64,000 nt of DNA, taken from the NCBI GenBank assembly GCA_011772495.1, contig WVZL01000032.1, forward strand, positions 139,242 to 203,241, written 5' to 3'. The notes under the pieces are model-generated. The model ran no database searches. It was not told the DNA's origin and saw nothing but the letters and a program-made list of their open reading frames with translations. Positions 1-9,100 of the stretch are shown in pieces (within the stretch, counting starts at the first letter, position 1; each line of letters opens with the position of its first letter). Origin of the DNA: Candidatus Aminicenantota bacterium (lineage in GTDB: Bacteria > Acidobacteriota > Aminicenantia > Aminicenantales > Aminicenantaceae). Made by a program: the position numbers and the translations under genes.

Positions 1-200
1 GTTCCTTGATTTCTTTCAAAGTCATTCTAGTGTCTCTTGATGATTCTTCTAAATATGTTCTTGATATCAGTTATTTTGAAATTCGCCGAAGTTGTATTTA
101 CCCCTTGCTCTGGATTTCCGTCAGTCTTCCTTTTGGGAATTCCTATGGTAACTTTTCAGGTATCCGGAAGTCAATATTAGAAAACAACGGGCAATAGGGG
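1..200. other. Window edge, no supported gene
   Basis: I see no convincing gene here. The only open frame is short, lacks a ribosome binding site and resembles no family. The short string AGGGGTCAG at about 187-195 matches the outer end of the GGGGTCAGG repeat family seen at 15012, but it is too short to call. Confidence 0.4.
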
Positions 201-740
201 TCAGAAACATTCTTCGGCAATCTTTTTGGCTAATAAAGGAACGGCTTTTTTGACTGGCTCAGATAATCCCGGTTGAACTGTTTCTGGTATTGTTTTAGTC
301 TGGCAGGCCATGACTCTTACCTTAACCGAACATAAATCCTGCAATTCCTTCAAAAGATTGGAGGAAGGAACTTGATGGACTGAGAAATCGTCGATTTTTT
401 CTATGGGGATTTCTTCAAGAGAGATCTCAAAAGTCTCTCCTGGCTTTCTCCCTTTATCCACAGCATCGATGATAACAATGACCTCTGGTCGGACTTCGCT
501 TAAAGAAATAGTAAACAGGATTTTTCTTATGCCCGTACCTACATCCAATAAGCATATATCGTCTGGAATCCTGTAGTGATTTATTAGGTATTCTACAACT
601 TCGGGCCCGAACCCGTCATCACCGAAAAGCTTATTCCCACACCCGGCTATAAGGGTCTTTTTTCGACAGTAGCTGGGGAGTTTTTCCATTTCTTGAATAT
701 CGAAAAGTGGCACTAGGCCTTGTTTTTTGCCTTTACTCAT
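201..740 (-). CDS. Hydrogenase maturation protease
   Basis: HycI/HyaD/FrhD-type endopeptidase that clips the C-terminal extension of the [NiFe] hydrogenase large subunit after nickel insertion. Seen: GCGNKLFGDDGFG near residues 33-45, the acidic metal-sensing loop of the family; an IIDAVD strand near 90-95; and SVHQ near 120-123, matching the Asp and His nickel ligands of HybD. About 30 extra residues precede the first strand. It lies 90 nt downstream of the large-subunit gene on the same strand, so its substrate is probably that protein. No hyp genes for metal-centre assembly are in the window. Confidence 0.9.
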   Translation of the reverse strand: MSKGKKQGLVPLFDIQEMEKLPSYCRKKTLIAGCGNKLFGDDGFGPEVVEYLINHYRIPDDICLLDVGTGIRKILFTISLSEVRPEVIVIIDAVDKGRKPGETFEISLEEIPIEKIDDFSVHQVPSSNLLKELQDLCSVKVRVMACQTKTIPETVQPGLSEPVKKAVPLLAKKIAEECF

Positions 741-830
741 ACGAAAAAAAGACCTGATCGCTAACAGGTTGTCTTCAGTTGCGAGTGAATTCTTAGAAAA
801 ATTAGAGAATATTTAGTTTATTCTCGCGTC

Positions 831-2273
831 TCAGTTGGAAAATGTCGCTAAGGTATTGCCTTCAGGATCAATAATATCAATTTTTACACCGATTTTGCCA
901 TCCAGCCTATGGGTAGCGCAGGAAAGACAGGGGTCATGAGCTCTGATCATCATCTCGACCGTGTTCAGAATTCCTTGGTCATACTTTCCATCTTTAATCA
1001 AGTCTTTGGCTGCGCTTTTGACGGACATATTAATCGGGGCATTATTGTGGGTAGTGCCTACAATCAGGTTAACATTGGTTATGATCCCATTCTCATCTGT
1101 TTCATAGTCATGGATCAGTGTTCCTCTGGGAGCTTCAACACAACCTACTCCTCTGGCCGCTCTTGGTTCAACTTTTTTTCTTATATCAGTGCTGGTGATC
1201 TCAGGATCATCGAGAAGTCGAATGGTGTTTTCTGCATTATAAAGGAGTTCGATTAACCTTGCCCAGTGATAGAGCAGAGTTTGTTGGGCAGGGCGACCGA
1301 ATTTTTCTCTGAATTCTTCGAATTCAGCTTGAGCCAAAGGGGTGTCGATTTTATCGCAGACATTGATTCTAGCCAGGGTGTTGGTCCGATAAATCCCATT
1401 TGGATTATCCAGATCCATTGAAAACTCGCCCGCTTTCTTCATGTATGGGAACTTCAAATAGCTCCAGGGCTCGACATGCTCACTGATATAATCGGTGTAA
1501 TCTTCGTACTTGAAATCTTCATAAGAACCGTCGGCAGTCATCATCCTCAGTTTTCCGTCATAAAGATCGAGTGAACCATCTTCTTTCACAGTCCCTAAAA
1601 ATCCTGTGTTAATAACACCCAGGGATTTCACAACATCTAAGTATTTAGGAAAAATGTTATTTTTAGCAAAGGACATCGAGAATTTCGCCAGTTCGAGCAA
1701 TTCATCTGCCATCTTCCTCAGCTCTTTTCTTTCTTCCTCAAGTAATGGACGGCTGAATCCGCCTGGAACAGCTGCAGCAGGATGGATAGCTTTTCCAGCA
1801 ACCTTCTCCAACATCAGGGCTGCCATGTGCCTGGATTTGACCACATTTTTAGCAATATCTGGAGCTGCACCCAGAATGCCGATAACATTCCTGATTCCGT
1901 AATCAGCATCTGGGCCGAGCACGAAATCTGCCCCAGCCAGAAAATAGAAGTGGAGAATGTGTTCTTCCATGTAGGCAATGCTGTTACATAATTCTCTCAG
2001 TTTTTTCCCAGCCGGAGGCGGGTCCACTCCAAGAACAGCATCTGTTGCCTTGGCGGAAGCATTATGATGAGACCAGGGACAAACTCCACATATCCGGGTT
2101 GTAATCCTCGGCATCTCTTCGACTGGTTTTCCTATACAGAATTTCTCAAAGCCCCTTAACTCAATGACATTGACCTGAGTGTCACTCACATTTCCAGCAT
2201 CATCGAGTTGGATTTTTATCTTTGCATGCCCTTCGATCCTTGAAACAGGTTGAATCGTCAGTGTTTTTCCCAT
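831..2273 (-). CDS. [NiFe] hydrogenase large subunit (MvhA/FrhA type)
   Basis: Catalytic subunit carrying the Ni-Fe(CN)2CO centre. The four metal cysteines are present: RICGVC near 60-65 and DPCLSCATH near 447-455. The 25 residues after His455 form the extension removed by the maturation protease, so this hydrogenase is expected to be matured. No signal peptide, as for group 3 cytoplasmic enzymes; overall it resembles F420-non-reducing (methyl-viologen) hydrogenase subunit A. The gene follows the small subunit by 3 nt and precedes the protease gene, giving a three-gene operon. The electron acceptor is not indicated by any neighbour. Confidence 0.95.
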   Translation of the reverse strand: MGKTLTIQPVSRIEGHAKIKIQLDDAGNVSDTQVNVIELRGFEKFCIGKPVEEMPRITTRICGVCPWSHHNASAKATDAVLGVDPPPAGKKLRELCNSIAYMEEHILHFYFLAGADFVLGPDADYGIRNVIGILGAAPDIAKNVVKSRHMAALMLEKVAGKAIHPAAAVPGGFSRPLLEEERKELRKMADELLELAKFSMSFAKNNIFPKYLDVVKSLGVINTGFLGTVKEDGSLDLYDGKLRMMTADGSYEDFKYEDYTDYISEHVEPWSYLKFPYMKKAGEFSMDLDNPNGIYRTNTLARINVCDKIDTPLAQAEFEEFREKFGRPAQQTLLYHWARLIELLYNAENTIRLLDDPEITSTDIRKKVEPRAARGVGCVEAPRGTLIHDYETDENGIITNVNLIVGTTHNNAPINMSVKSAAKDLIKDGKYDQGILNTVEMMIRAHDPCLSCATHRLDGKIGVKIDIIDPEGNTLATFSN

Positions 2274-2276
2274 GAT

Positions 2277-3203
2277 TTAACTCCTTTTTGGAAGAGGTCT
2301 CAAGCGACCGGCCCCAGCAAATCTGTTAAAGGTTGCAGCGCGATCCGGTATCTGTTTGACATCAAGACCAATAGAGGACAGAGCCCCCATCATATCTACC
2401 ATCGGATTGGCATCATCTCTGAGAGGTCCGAAACATCCTCGGCAGGGCATGTAGGCTTTTATGCATCGAGGTGTTTTTTCTGCTCCCCCGCAGCCTGATC
2501 TTGTGGCTGGGCCATTGCACAGGAAACCCTGTTCCATGTAACAGCGAACAGTATCCAGAGGCTTTCCGGTTTCAAATTCAAGGGGCTCAAGAGGCCTTTT
2601 CAAACTGGCCACAGCTTTCTCTTTTCTGATGGTCGGGCAATCATCACACACACTCTTTTCCGGAAGCTTGAGTTCCTTTCCTTCTAAAAGTGAGGTCAGC
2701 GCCTCAACGACTAACTCGGGCGTTGTCGGGCATCCGGGCAATTTTAAATCAACATTTACGACTTCGTGAAGGGCATACACTCTATCAGTCAGGGGTGGCA
2801 CTTCTTGAGAGGGCGTATCTGCCGCATCAGTGGAAACTGAACCTCGATAAACCTTTTCATAAATTTCATCAAGCATAAATTGATTAGCTAGAGCTGGTAC
2901 TCCGCCGTAACAGGCACAGGCTCCCAGAGCAATGAGTGTTTTGCACTTTTTCCTCATTTCTTCGGCCATTTTTTTGTTTTCTTCATTCCGTATTGATCCG
3001 GTAATGATCCCTACGTCAGCTTCAGGAATCTCTGGGCCTGGCTGATCACCTGTTTGTCCGAATAACTTATGATCCATTATGACCGGCATGTGGACAAACT
3101 CAAGCTTGGGTAAAAGATCAAGGAGTGGCTCTCCGATGTCAAGGATGGTGACTTCACATCCTGCACAGATGGCGAACCACTCTTCTGCTACTCTAACCGC
3201 CAT
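2277..3203 (-). CDS. [NiFe] hydrogenase small subunit (MvhG type)
   Basis: Iron-sulfur electron-transfer subunit partnering the large subunit. Seen: ICAGCE near residues 12-17 and GACACYGG and LPGCP further on, ligands of the proximal [4Fe-4S] cluster; C-terminal CNGP, SGCGG and CRGCFGP motifs supply the medial and distal clusters. No Tat leader, so cytoplasmic. It starts at an ATG behind a strong AAGGAGGT site. In methanogens mvhG follows mvhD; here the upstream neighbour is the divergent gatC, so no MvhD, diaphorase or heterodisulfide reductase partner is encoded alongside. Confidence 0.93.
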   Translation of the reverse strand: MAVRVAEEWFAICAGCEVTILDIGEPLLDLLPKLEFVHMPVIMDHKLFGQTGDQPGPEIPEADVGIITGSIRNEENKKMAEEMRKKCKTLIALGACACYGGVPALANQFMLDEIYEKVYRGSVSTDAADTPSQEVPPLTDRVYALHEVVNVDLKLPGCPTTPELVVEALTSLLEGKELKLPEKSVCDDCPTIRKEKAVASLKRPLEPLEFETGKPLDTVRCYMEQGFLCNGPATRSGCGGAEKTPRCIKAYMPCRGCFGPLRDDANPMVDMMGALSSIGLDVKQIPDRAATFNRFAGAGRLRPLPKRS

Positions 3204-3263
3204 GTTTTACCTCCTTATTTAATGTAAACGATTATTTATGTTATTAATGAAATTAAAATTGTA

Positions 3264-3269
3264 ATTATA
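3264..3269 (-). promoter_or_regulatory. Possible -10 box of hydrogenase operon
   Basis: On the minus strand a perfect TATAAT lies about 60 nt upstream of the small-subunit ATG. No good -35 box is found at 16-18 nt, so an activator may be needed. The 3204-3492 spacer is AT-rich and shared with the divergent gatC promoter. Confidence 0.35.
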
Positions 3270-3455
3270 AGACTTCAGGCAGGAATTCAGCTGATTTTCT
3301 TATGAGGAGTGCTTTTCTGAATCAATTTAGTTACCTATTATAACTGTAGAAATTAGAGTAATTATAGGAAAAGTATTGATTCTCTTATAATTACGTTAAA
3401 TTTTAATTGGAAAAATCGATATTGTCAATAGGAAAACAAAAAAAAATCACTAAAA

Positions 3456-3484
3456 TTGATTTTCTGGCAGATTTCCCCTATAAT
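3456..3484 (+). promoter_or_regulatory. Sigma70-type promoter of gatCA, leaderless
   Basis: TTGATT (3456-3461), 17-nt spacer, perfect TATAAT (3479-3484). The gatC ATG is at 3493, 8 nt after the -10 box, where transcription would be expected to start. The mRNA would have essentially no 5' leader. Confidence 0.75.
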
Positions 3485-3492
3485 TGCCCGCA

Positions 3493-3786
3493 ATGAATCC
3501 CAAAATTGACCTTGATCATGTCTGTGCCTTGGCCAACTTAAGGCTGACGAAAAATGAGAAAAAGCTCCTGGGGCCTCAGATGATCAAGATTGTCAATTGG
3601 GTAAATAAGCTGGAAGAGCTAGAAATGGATGTTTCAAAAGGAGAAGTGTATTCTTCTGTTTCTTTTTCCCTACCTTTTAGGGAAGACAATATCAAGCCAT
3701 CCCTCCCGGCTAGGGAAGCTTTAGCCAATTCCCCAGAAAAGAGTGAAGGACTCGTCAAGGTTCCTAAAGTGTTTGAGGTGAAATGA
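3493..3786 (+). CDS. gatC: Asp-tRNA(Asn)/Glu-tRNA(Gln) amidotransferase subunit C
   Basis: Small scaffold subunit of the GatCAB transamidase that amidates misacylated Glu-tRNA(Gln) or Asp-tRNA(Asn). 97 residues, usual size. Seen: DHVCALANLRLT near the N-terminus and the conserved LPFREDNIKPSL segment in the second half. The ATG at 3493 is preferred; a TTG at 3484 overlaps the -10 box. The gene overlaps gatA by 4 nt (ATGA). gatB is not in the window. Confidence 0.93.
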   Translation: MNPKIDLDHVCALANLRLTKNEKKLLGPQMIKIVNWVNKLEELEMDVSKGEVYSSVSFSLPFREDNIKPSLPAREALANSPEKSEGLVKVPKVFEVK

Positions 3787-5249
3787 ACCTTACTTCCTTG
3801 AGTGCAACCAAACTCAGGACCTTGGTCAAAAAGAAAGAAATCAAGGCCCAGGAAATCATCCTAGCTTACCTAAAAAGAATAAAAGAGCAAGAGAAAGACC
3901 TGTCAGCTTTCATCACTGTCTTAGGAGAAAAAGCTTTGGCTTCGGCGAAGAGTATCGATCGGAAGAGAGATAAGGGAAAGCTGGCCGGGATTCCCGTGGC
4001 TGTGAAAGACAATATTCTTACCAAGGGAATCAGGACAACCTGCGCCTCCAAAATGCTGGAGAAATATGTCCCTCCTTATAGTGCCACGGTGGTCAACAAG
4101 CTTGAAGAAGAGGACGCTGTTGTCATCGGCAAAACCAACCTGGATGAGTTCGGTATGGGCTCTTCCACTGAGAATTCGGCTTTCTTCCCCACCAGAAATC
4201 CCTGGGACTTGAGGAGAGTTCCTGGAGGTTCGAGCGGAGGGTCTGCTGCTGCCGTTGCCGCCGGGGAAGCCGCAGCTTCTTTAGGGTCTGATACTGGAGG
4301 ATCTGTCAGACAGCCCGCAGCCTTTTGTGGCTTGGTCGGGCTCAAACCCACCTACAGCCGCGTTTCCCGGTATGGGCTGGTCGCCTTTGCCTCTTCATTA
4401 GACCAGATCGGCCCTTTAACCAGGACAGTCGCAGACAATGCCCTCCTGACTCAAATCATTGCTGGCTCAGATCCCCAAGATTCTACCGTCTCCTCCCAAC
4501 CAGTTCCTGACTACCGAAAAGAAATGAGGAGGGAGCTGCCCTCGCCGAAGGCAGCTTATCTTAAGGATAAGGTTCTGGACGGTATCGATCCTGAAGTCAA
4601 AGACAATTATTATCGAACCCTGAGTGTTCTGGAGGAGACTGGAGCCGAGCTGAGGGAGATGGATTTTCCTTCCTGGGAGTATGCCCTGGCCTGCTATTAT
4701 CTCATCGCTCCCTCTGAGGCCAGCTCAAACCTGAGTCGATATGACGGAGTGCGCTACAGTTTCCGGCATCCCAGATACAGTAATCTCAAAGAGATGTATC
4801 TGAACACCAGATCAGAAGGATTTGGTCGGGAGGTAAAGAGAAGAATTCTCCTGGGAACCTTTGCCTTGAGCTCAGGATATTATGATGACTACTACTTGAA
4901 AGCAGCGCAAGCGAGAAAACTTATCTGCCAGGAATTTGAAAAAGCTTTTAAAAAAGTTGATTTTATCCTGACACCGACAGCACCTGAGCCTGCCTTCTTA
5001 TTTGGAGAAAAGGAAGACCCAGTGGCCATGTATCTCTCAGATATATTTACAGTTACAGCCAATCTGGCTGGCATTCCCGCCCTGACCATGCCCGTGGGCC
5101 TGAGTCAAAAGGGTTTACCGATCGGGATTCAGATCATGGCCAGTTTTTTTCAGGAATCTTGCATTTTTAAGCTTGCTTTTTTGCTTGAAAAAAAAGTAAA
5201 ATTTGACAATAATAAACTAAATTTGCGAAAAAGGAGGAGTCATGTTTAG
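3783..5249 (+). CDS. gatA: Glutamyl-tRNA(Gln) amidotransferase subunit A
   Basis: Glutaminase subunit of GatCAB that releases ammonia for transamidation. Amidase-signature family of normal length (488). The Ser-cisSer-Lys triad is visible: Lys75 in PVAVKDN, cis-Ser150 in PGGSSGGSAAAV and nucleophile Ser174 in GSDTGGS, at the same spacing as characterised GatA. Translation is coupled to gatC, and the stop overlaps the next gene (ATGTTTAG), so gatC, gatA and the lipoprotein gene form one operon. Confidence 0.97.
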   Translation: MNLTSLSATKLRTLVKKKEIKAQEIILAYLKRIKEQEKDLSAFITVLGEKALASAKSIDRKRDKGKLAGIPVAVKDNILTKGIRTTCASKMLEKYVPPYSATVVNKLEEEDAVVIGKTNLDEFGMGSSTENSAFFPTRNPWDLRRVPGGSSGGSAAAVAAGEAAASLGSDTGGSVRQPAAFCGLVGLKPTYSRVSRYGLVAFASSLDQIGPLTRTVADNALLTQIIAGSDPQDSTVSSQPVPDYRKEMRRELPSPKAAYLKDKVLDGIDPEVKDNYYRTLSVLEETGAELREMDFPSWEYALACYYLIAPSEASSNLSRYDGVRYSFRHPRYSNLKEMYLNTRSEGFGREVKRRILLGTFALSSGYYDDYYLKAAQARKLICQEFEKAFKKVDFILTPTAPEPAFLFGEKEDPVAMYLSDIFTVTANLAGIPALTMPVGLSQKGLPIGIQIMASFFQESCIFKLAFLLEKKVKFDNNKLNLRKRRSHV

Positions 5250-5931
5250 AAAGAGTCTTCCCGCGATCGGCATTGTTCTTCTCCTGTTTCTACTCCAGAG
5301 CTGTGCGCAAAAACCCGAGGAGGGTCTCTTAAAGAGATACTTCCATGCAGTGTCCTTGAATGATGTGACCACCATGTCAACCATGGCTTTGGAGCCCGTT
5401 GCCCTGGAGGCAACAAGCTGGAAAATTGTCAAAGCGAGCGAGGAGAATATTAATCCTGCCAATCTGCCTGACCTGGAAAAGATGGAGAAAGATTATAAGA
5501 AGAAACTCGAAGACCATGTCGGCCCCACTGTTGACGCAGATGATGCTCTTTATGCCGCCAAGGAGAAATTAAGGACAGCCCGTACTCGGTCAGCCCGAAG
5601 AGCAGCCCAAAGAGAAGTCGATGCTGCCCAGGTCACGTTTGATGAGGAGCGTGAAATTCATAGACAGCTACAGAGAAATTATAATGAGGCCAAAGCTGCT
5701 GCAGCCAGAGAGGAAGAAATCTCCACTTTTTCTCTTGGAGCTGGCGACCTCCCTAATATAAGAGAGCTGCTAGGTGATGTTCATTCCATGGAAGTGGAAG
5801 TGATGCTCCAAACTGACACTGGAGCAAAGAATTATAATTTTTGGCTAAGAAGATACAATCTCCGGGATGAGACTCTAGGCAGAAACTATCGGGGAAGATG
5901 GATCATAGTGGCCATCGAACCCCTCAGCTGA
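5242..5931 (+). CDS. Lipoprotein with coiled-coil centre, unknown function
   Basis: 229 residues. An N-terminal signal ends in the lipobox LLQSC with Cys21, predicting a lipid-anchored envelope protein. Residues about 75-150 are charged and alanine-rich with heptad character (repeated Arg/Ala/Glu around RRAAQREVDAAQ), probably a coiled coil. The last third looks like a mixed alpha/beta domain (MEVEVMLQTD, WLRRYNL). I do not recognise the family. It starts 8 nt inside gatA behind an AAGGAGGAG site and is followed by tRNA-Lys, so it ends the gatCA operon. No functional link to the amidotransferase is implied. Confidence 0.8.
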   Translation: MFRKSLPAIGIVLLLFLLQSCAQKPEEGLLKRYFHAVSLNDVTTMSTMALEPVALEATSWKIVKASEENINPANLPDLEKMEKDYKKKLEDHVGPTVDADDALYAAKEKLRTARTRSARRAAQREVDAAQVTFDEEREIHRQLQRNYNEAKAAAAREEEISTFSLGAGDLPNIRELLGDVHSMEVEVMLQTDTGAKNYNFWLRRYNLRDETLGRNYRGRWIIVAIEPLS

Positions 5932-5981
5932 TTTTTTATCCTTTATCTTTATCTTCATTTTCGTTTATAATCATCTTGCTT

Positions 5982-6056
5982 GGGCCGTTAGCTCAGAGGG
6001 AGAGCACCGGCCTTTTAAGCCGGGTGTCGTTGGTTCGAGTCCAACACGGCTCACCA
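5982..6056 (+). tRNA. tRNA-Lys (anticodon TTT)
   Basis: Complete cloverleaf with acceptor GGGCCGT/ACGGCTC, anticodon loop CTTTTAA, a GGTTCGAGTCC T arm and an encoded CCA end. A TATAAT at 5966-5971 lies just upstream and may drive it and the next tRNA. Confidence 0.97.
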
Positions 6057-6065
6057 CCCCTCAGC

Positions 6066-6140
6066 GCCCCTGTCGTCTAGCCTGGTCTAGGACATCGCCC
6101 TTTCAAGGCGGCAACACGGGTTCAAATCCCGTCGGGGGCG
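6066..6140 (+). tRNA. tRNA-Glu (anticodon TTC)
   Basis: Acceptor GCCCCTG/CGGGGGC, anticodon loop CTTTCAA, T arm GGGTTCAAATCCC, discriminator G. CCA is not encoded, unlike the neighbouring tRNA-Lys. It follows that tRNA by 9 nt, so the two are probably co-transcribed. Confidence 0.96.
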
Positions 6141-6162
6141 CACGTCGTTCTTATTCGGTCTC

Positions 6163-9100
6163 TTAGAAGACAAGCTCCAGAGATTTGATTTCTGATTTGC
6201 CAAAGCGCAGGAAGGTCTCATTTTCCTTGAAGGGAACTGACCGCAATCGGTTTTCCATGAGGTCCAGTTCAAAAATCTCCTCAGGTTGGCGGAAGAATTC
6301 CACGACTCCTTCAGTCTCTTTTCCCTCGGCTTCATAGAGCCTTATGATGAGGCTATCCCTATCCTCTGCCTTCTTGACAGTGGCCAGGATGATGTTTGAT
6401 GGGGAAGCTTTAAAGAAAGAAAAGGAAGGAGGGAATTCTCCTTCCTGCCTGTCAACAAAAAAAGAAAGCAGAGGATAGTTGAACTCATAGCCTCTCTGCA
6501 CTGTGTCGGCTTTTCTCCAGTCACCTGGGTGTGGGTAGAGAGCATAGTTGAATTGGTGCCTCCCTTTATCAGCCATGGGATCAGGCCACAAGGGAGAACG
6601 CAGGAGGGTCAGCCTCATAACGTTGTCTTTGATGTCGTGGCCGTATTTGGAATCATTGAGAAGGCTTATTCCGTAGTCTCCATCAGAGAGGTCGGCCCAG
6701 CGGATAGCAGAAACCTCGAACCTGGCTTGTTCCCAAGGAGTCTTCCGGCCAGTGGGTCTCTGAACAAACGCAAAGGGGATCTCATAGGTTGCTTGCTCGT
6801 TTTTCACATTAACAGGGAAGGCAACTTTCATCAGGACATGATCTTCCCACCAGTCAGCCTTCATGTTGATGTCGAGGCGGTGTATGTCGTCATAAAGAAT
6901 GATCTCCTGAGAGAAGAAAGAAGAAGGAAAATCTGTGGTCGGTTCCCGCCTGGCTTTGGAAAGGCCGAGATAATTTTTTTTGATTTTGATCGAGGCCATG
7001 ACTGGACCTTGACTCGTGATTTCGATCTCTTGGGCTTTGTCCAAATCCCACCTCCGACCAGTATATCCAATGTTCCAGGCATCCCAGCGGTCGGGAATAT
7101 CTTCCCAGAGCTGGAGCTGGTTTCCCTCAGCTCCTGGGTCAAGCACTTCTCTTTTTTGAAGCTTGTCAAAGATGCTGCTGAGGTTGCCGCTTTCAGGATT
7201 GACGGTGATCCGAAAATATTGATTTTCGAGCGAAGTCTTATTGATCCTAAGGTTGGTCTGCTCGTTTGAACCTGTGCCTGGCTGGATCTTATAAATTTTG
7301 TAACCCAGGGGGGCAACTTTTTTTGCAACAAAACAAACCTTCCTCTTTCCTTTTCCAGAGGAGAGGATTTGTGAGGGAATTTCCTGACCTTTCTGGTTCA
7401 TGACTTTGATTTTTCCCGGCAGGGTTTGGGGAAGGCTAACTTTTACCACCCCATCTCTTTCCCAGGCCAGAGTGTTAAAAACAAGAAGAGGCCTCTCTTC
7501 GGTTCCTCCAGCCGTATTGATTCTATGAGCTATGTGTTTCAAGCTTTCTCGGAGGGCTTCTTCAGCCAGCTTATGAGCTTGGAGATAGGATTCCTTGGCA
7601 TCTCTGTAGACAGGATTTATGCTAGAGCCAGGGAGAATGTCATGGAATTGATTCATCAGGACTTTTTCCCAGGCCTTGTTTAGGTCGTGTTGTTTGTAGT
7701 TTCCATCGAGAAGAAAGGCGAGCGAGGAGATTTTTTCTGCGTTGGAAAGGAGAACCTCTGACTGGCGGTTAAACTTTTTGGTCTCGGCCTGAGTTGTATA
7801 AGTGCCGCGGTGGTATTCGAGGTAGAGCTCATCCTTCCAGACAGGAATAGATTCCAGTGTTCCTTTATCGAGCTGGCTTAGATATCCTGAAGCTGAACTG
7901 TGCCTGATTTTGGGAAAGACCTTCTGTTTTTGAGTCTCCTGGAGCCGGTCAAGCATTTCGCGGTTGGGACCACCTCCATGGTCGCCCAACCCGTAAAGAA
8001 TAAGAACCTTTTTTAAGCCTGTGTTTTTCTCGTATTGCTTGAGGCCATCGACCATTCTCTCCCCCTGCAAGCGCCCTACGTATCCGGTGGGGGGAAAATA
8101 GGTCAAGACTCTTGAGCCGTCCGGCCCCTGCCACCAGAAAAGAAAGTAGGGGAAGGTGTTGGTGTCGTTCCAGCTGATCTTCTGAGTGATGAAGGCATCG
8201 ATTCCGCTCTTTTTGAAGAATTGGGGCATGTTCCAGTTGTAGCCGAAAGAATCAGGATTCCATCCCAGTTTCACCTCCACCCCAAATTTTTTCTTGAAGT
8301 ATCTTTTGCCGTACAGGATATGCCGGATGAAGGACTCTCCATCAGTGAGGTTGCAGTCTGGTTCAGCCCACATGCCCCCGACGATTTCCCAGCGTCCTTC
8401 TTTGACTTTTTGTTTTATCCTCTCCAGGACTTGAGGGTAGTATTCCTCCATCCATTGGTAAGCTTGGGCCTGACTCTGGACATAGACGATTTCTGGATAT
8501 TCCTCCATATTATCCACGATGGTAGAGAAAGTTTCCTTGGTCACCTCCACTGTTTCCGGCCAGCGCCACAACCAGGCCAGGTCAATATGGGAGTTACCGG
8601 CGATGAAAAACTCGTAGTTTTGGACAAACTGCGAGATGGGTTTACTATCCTTGTAGAACCTGTTCAGATTCTTCTCGAACTTTGAAAAATCTCCGGCGCG
8701 CAAAGGCTCGAGGTCAAATTCCAGGAGGGCTTTTTGGAAACGCTGCTTCAGAGATCGGAATTTTGGCGCGGCTTGTGACTCTTGATAGCTTTGAGCCACG
8801 GGTCGCTTTTGGTGAGGCAAAAGCTCGCTCTCAGGCTTGAAATCGAGGAGCACTGAGGCAGTTTTCAGGTCATACAGAAATCGAGAAAGGAGCTGATGAG
8901 CCTCGGCAGCTGCCTCAAAGGAGGTTCGGGCCTCTCGGACCTGAAGAAAGGTGCCAGGCTCTACTGTTTTTCTCTTTACGAGAGGGAGCCTCCCTAAGTT
9001 TTCGAACCTGAAGGCGATGAGGATTATTTCTCCTGCTCGAGCCTTAGGGCTCAAGGTAAAGTTCTTTTTCTTCTGGGCAACTTGATTCCCGAACTCGATC

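Noticed and set aside
3355..3390. TAATTATA...TATAATTA inverted repeat as regulator site in the hydrogenase/gatC spacer
   Set aside because: Very AT-rich spacer where such pairs arise by chance.
5898..6080. Open frame across tRNA-Lys
   Set aside because: Contained in tRNA sequence and non-coding spacer.
6529..7269. 246-codon open frame antisense to the GH38 gene
   Set aside because: It mirrors the conserved mannosidase coding strand and shows no family features or ribosome site.
8221..8685. 154-codon frame antisense to GH38
   Set aside because: Lies opposite the most conserved catalytic region; shadow of strong codon constraint.
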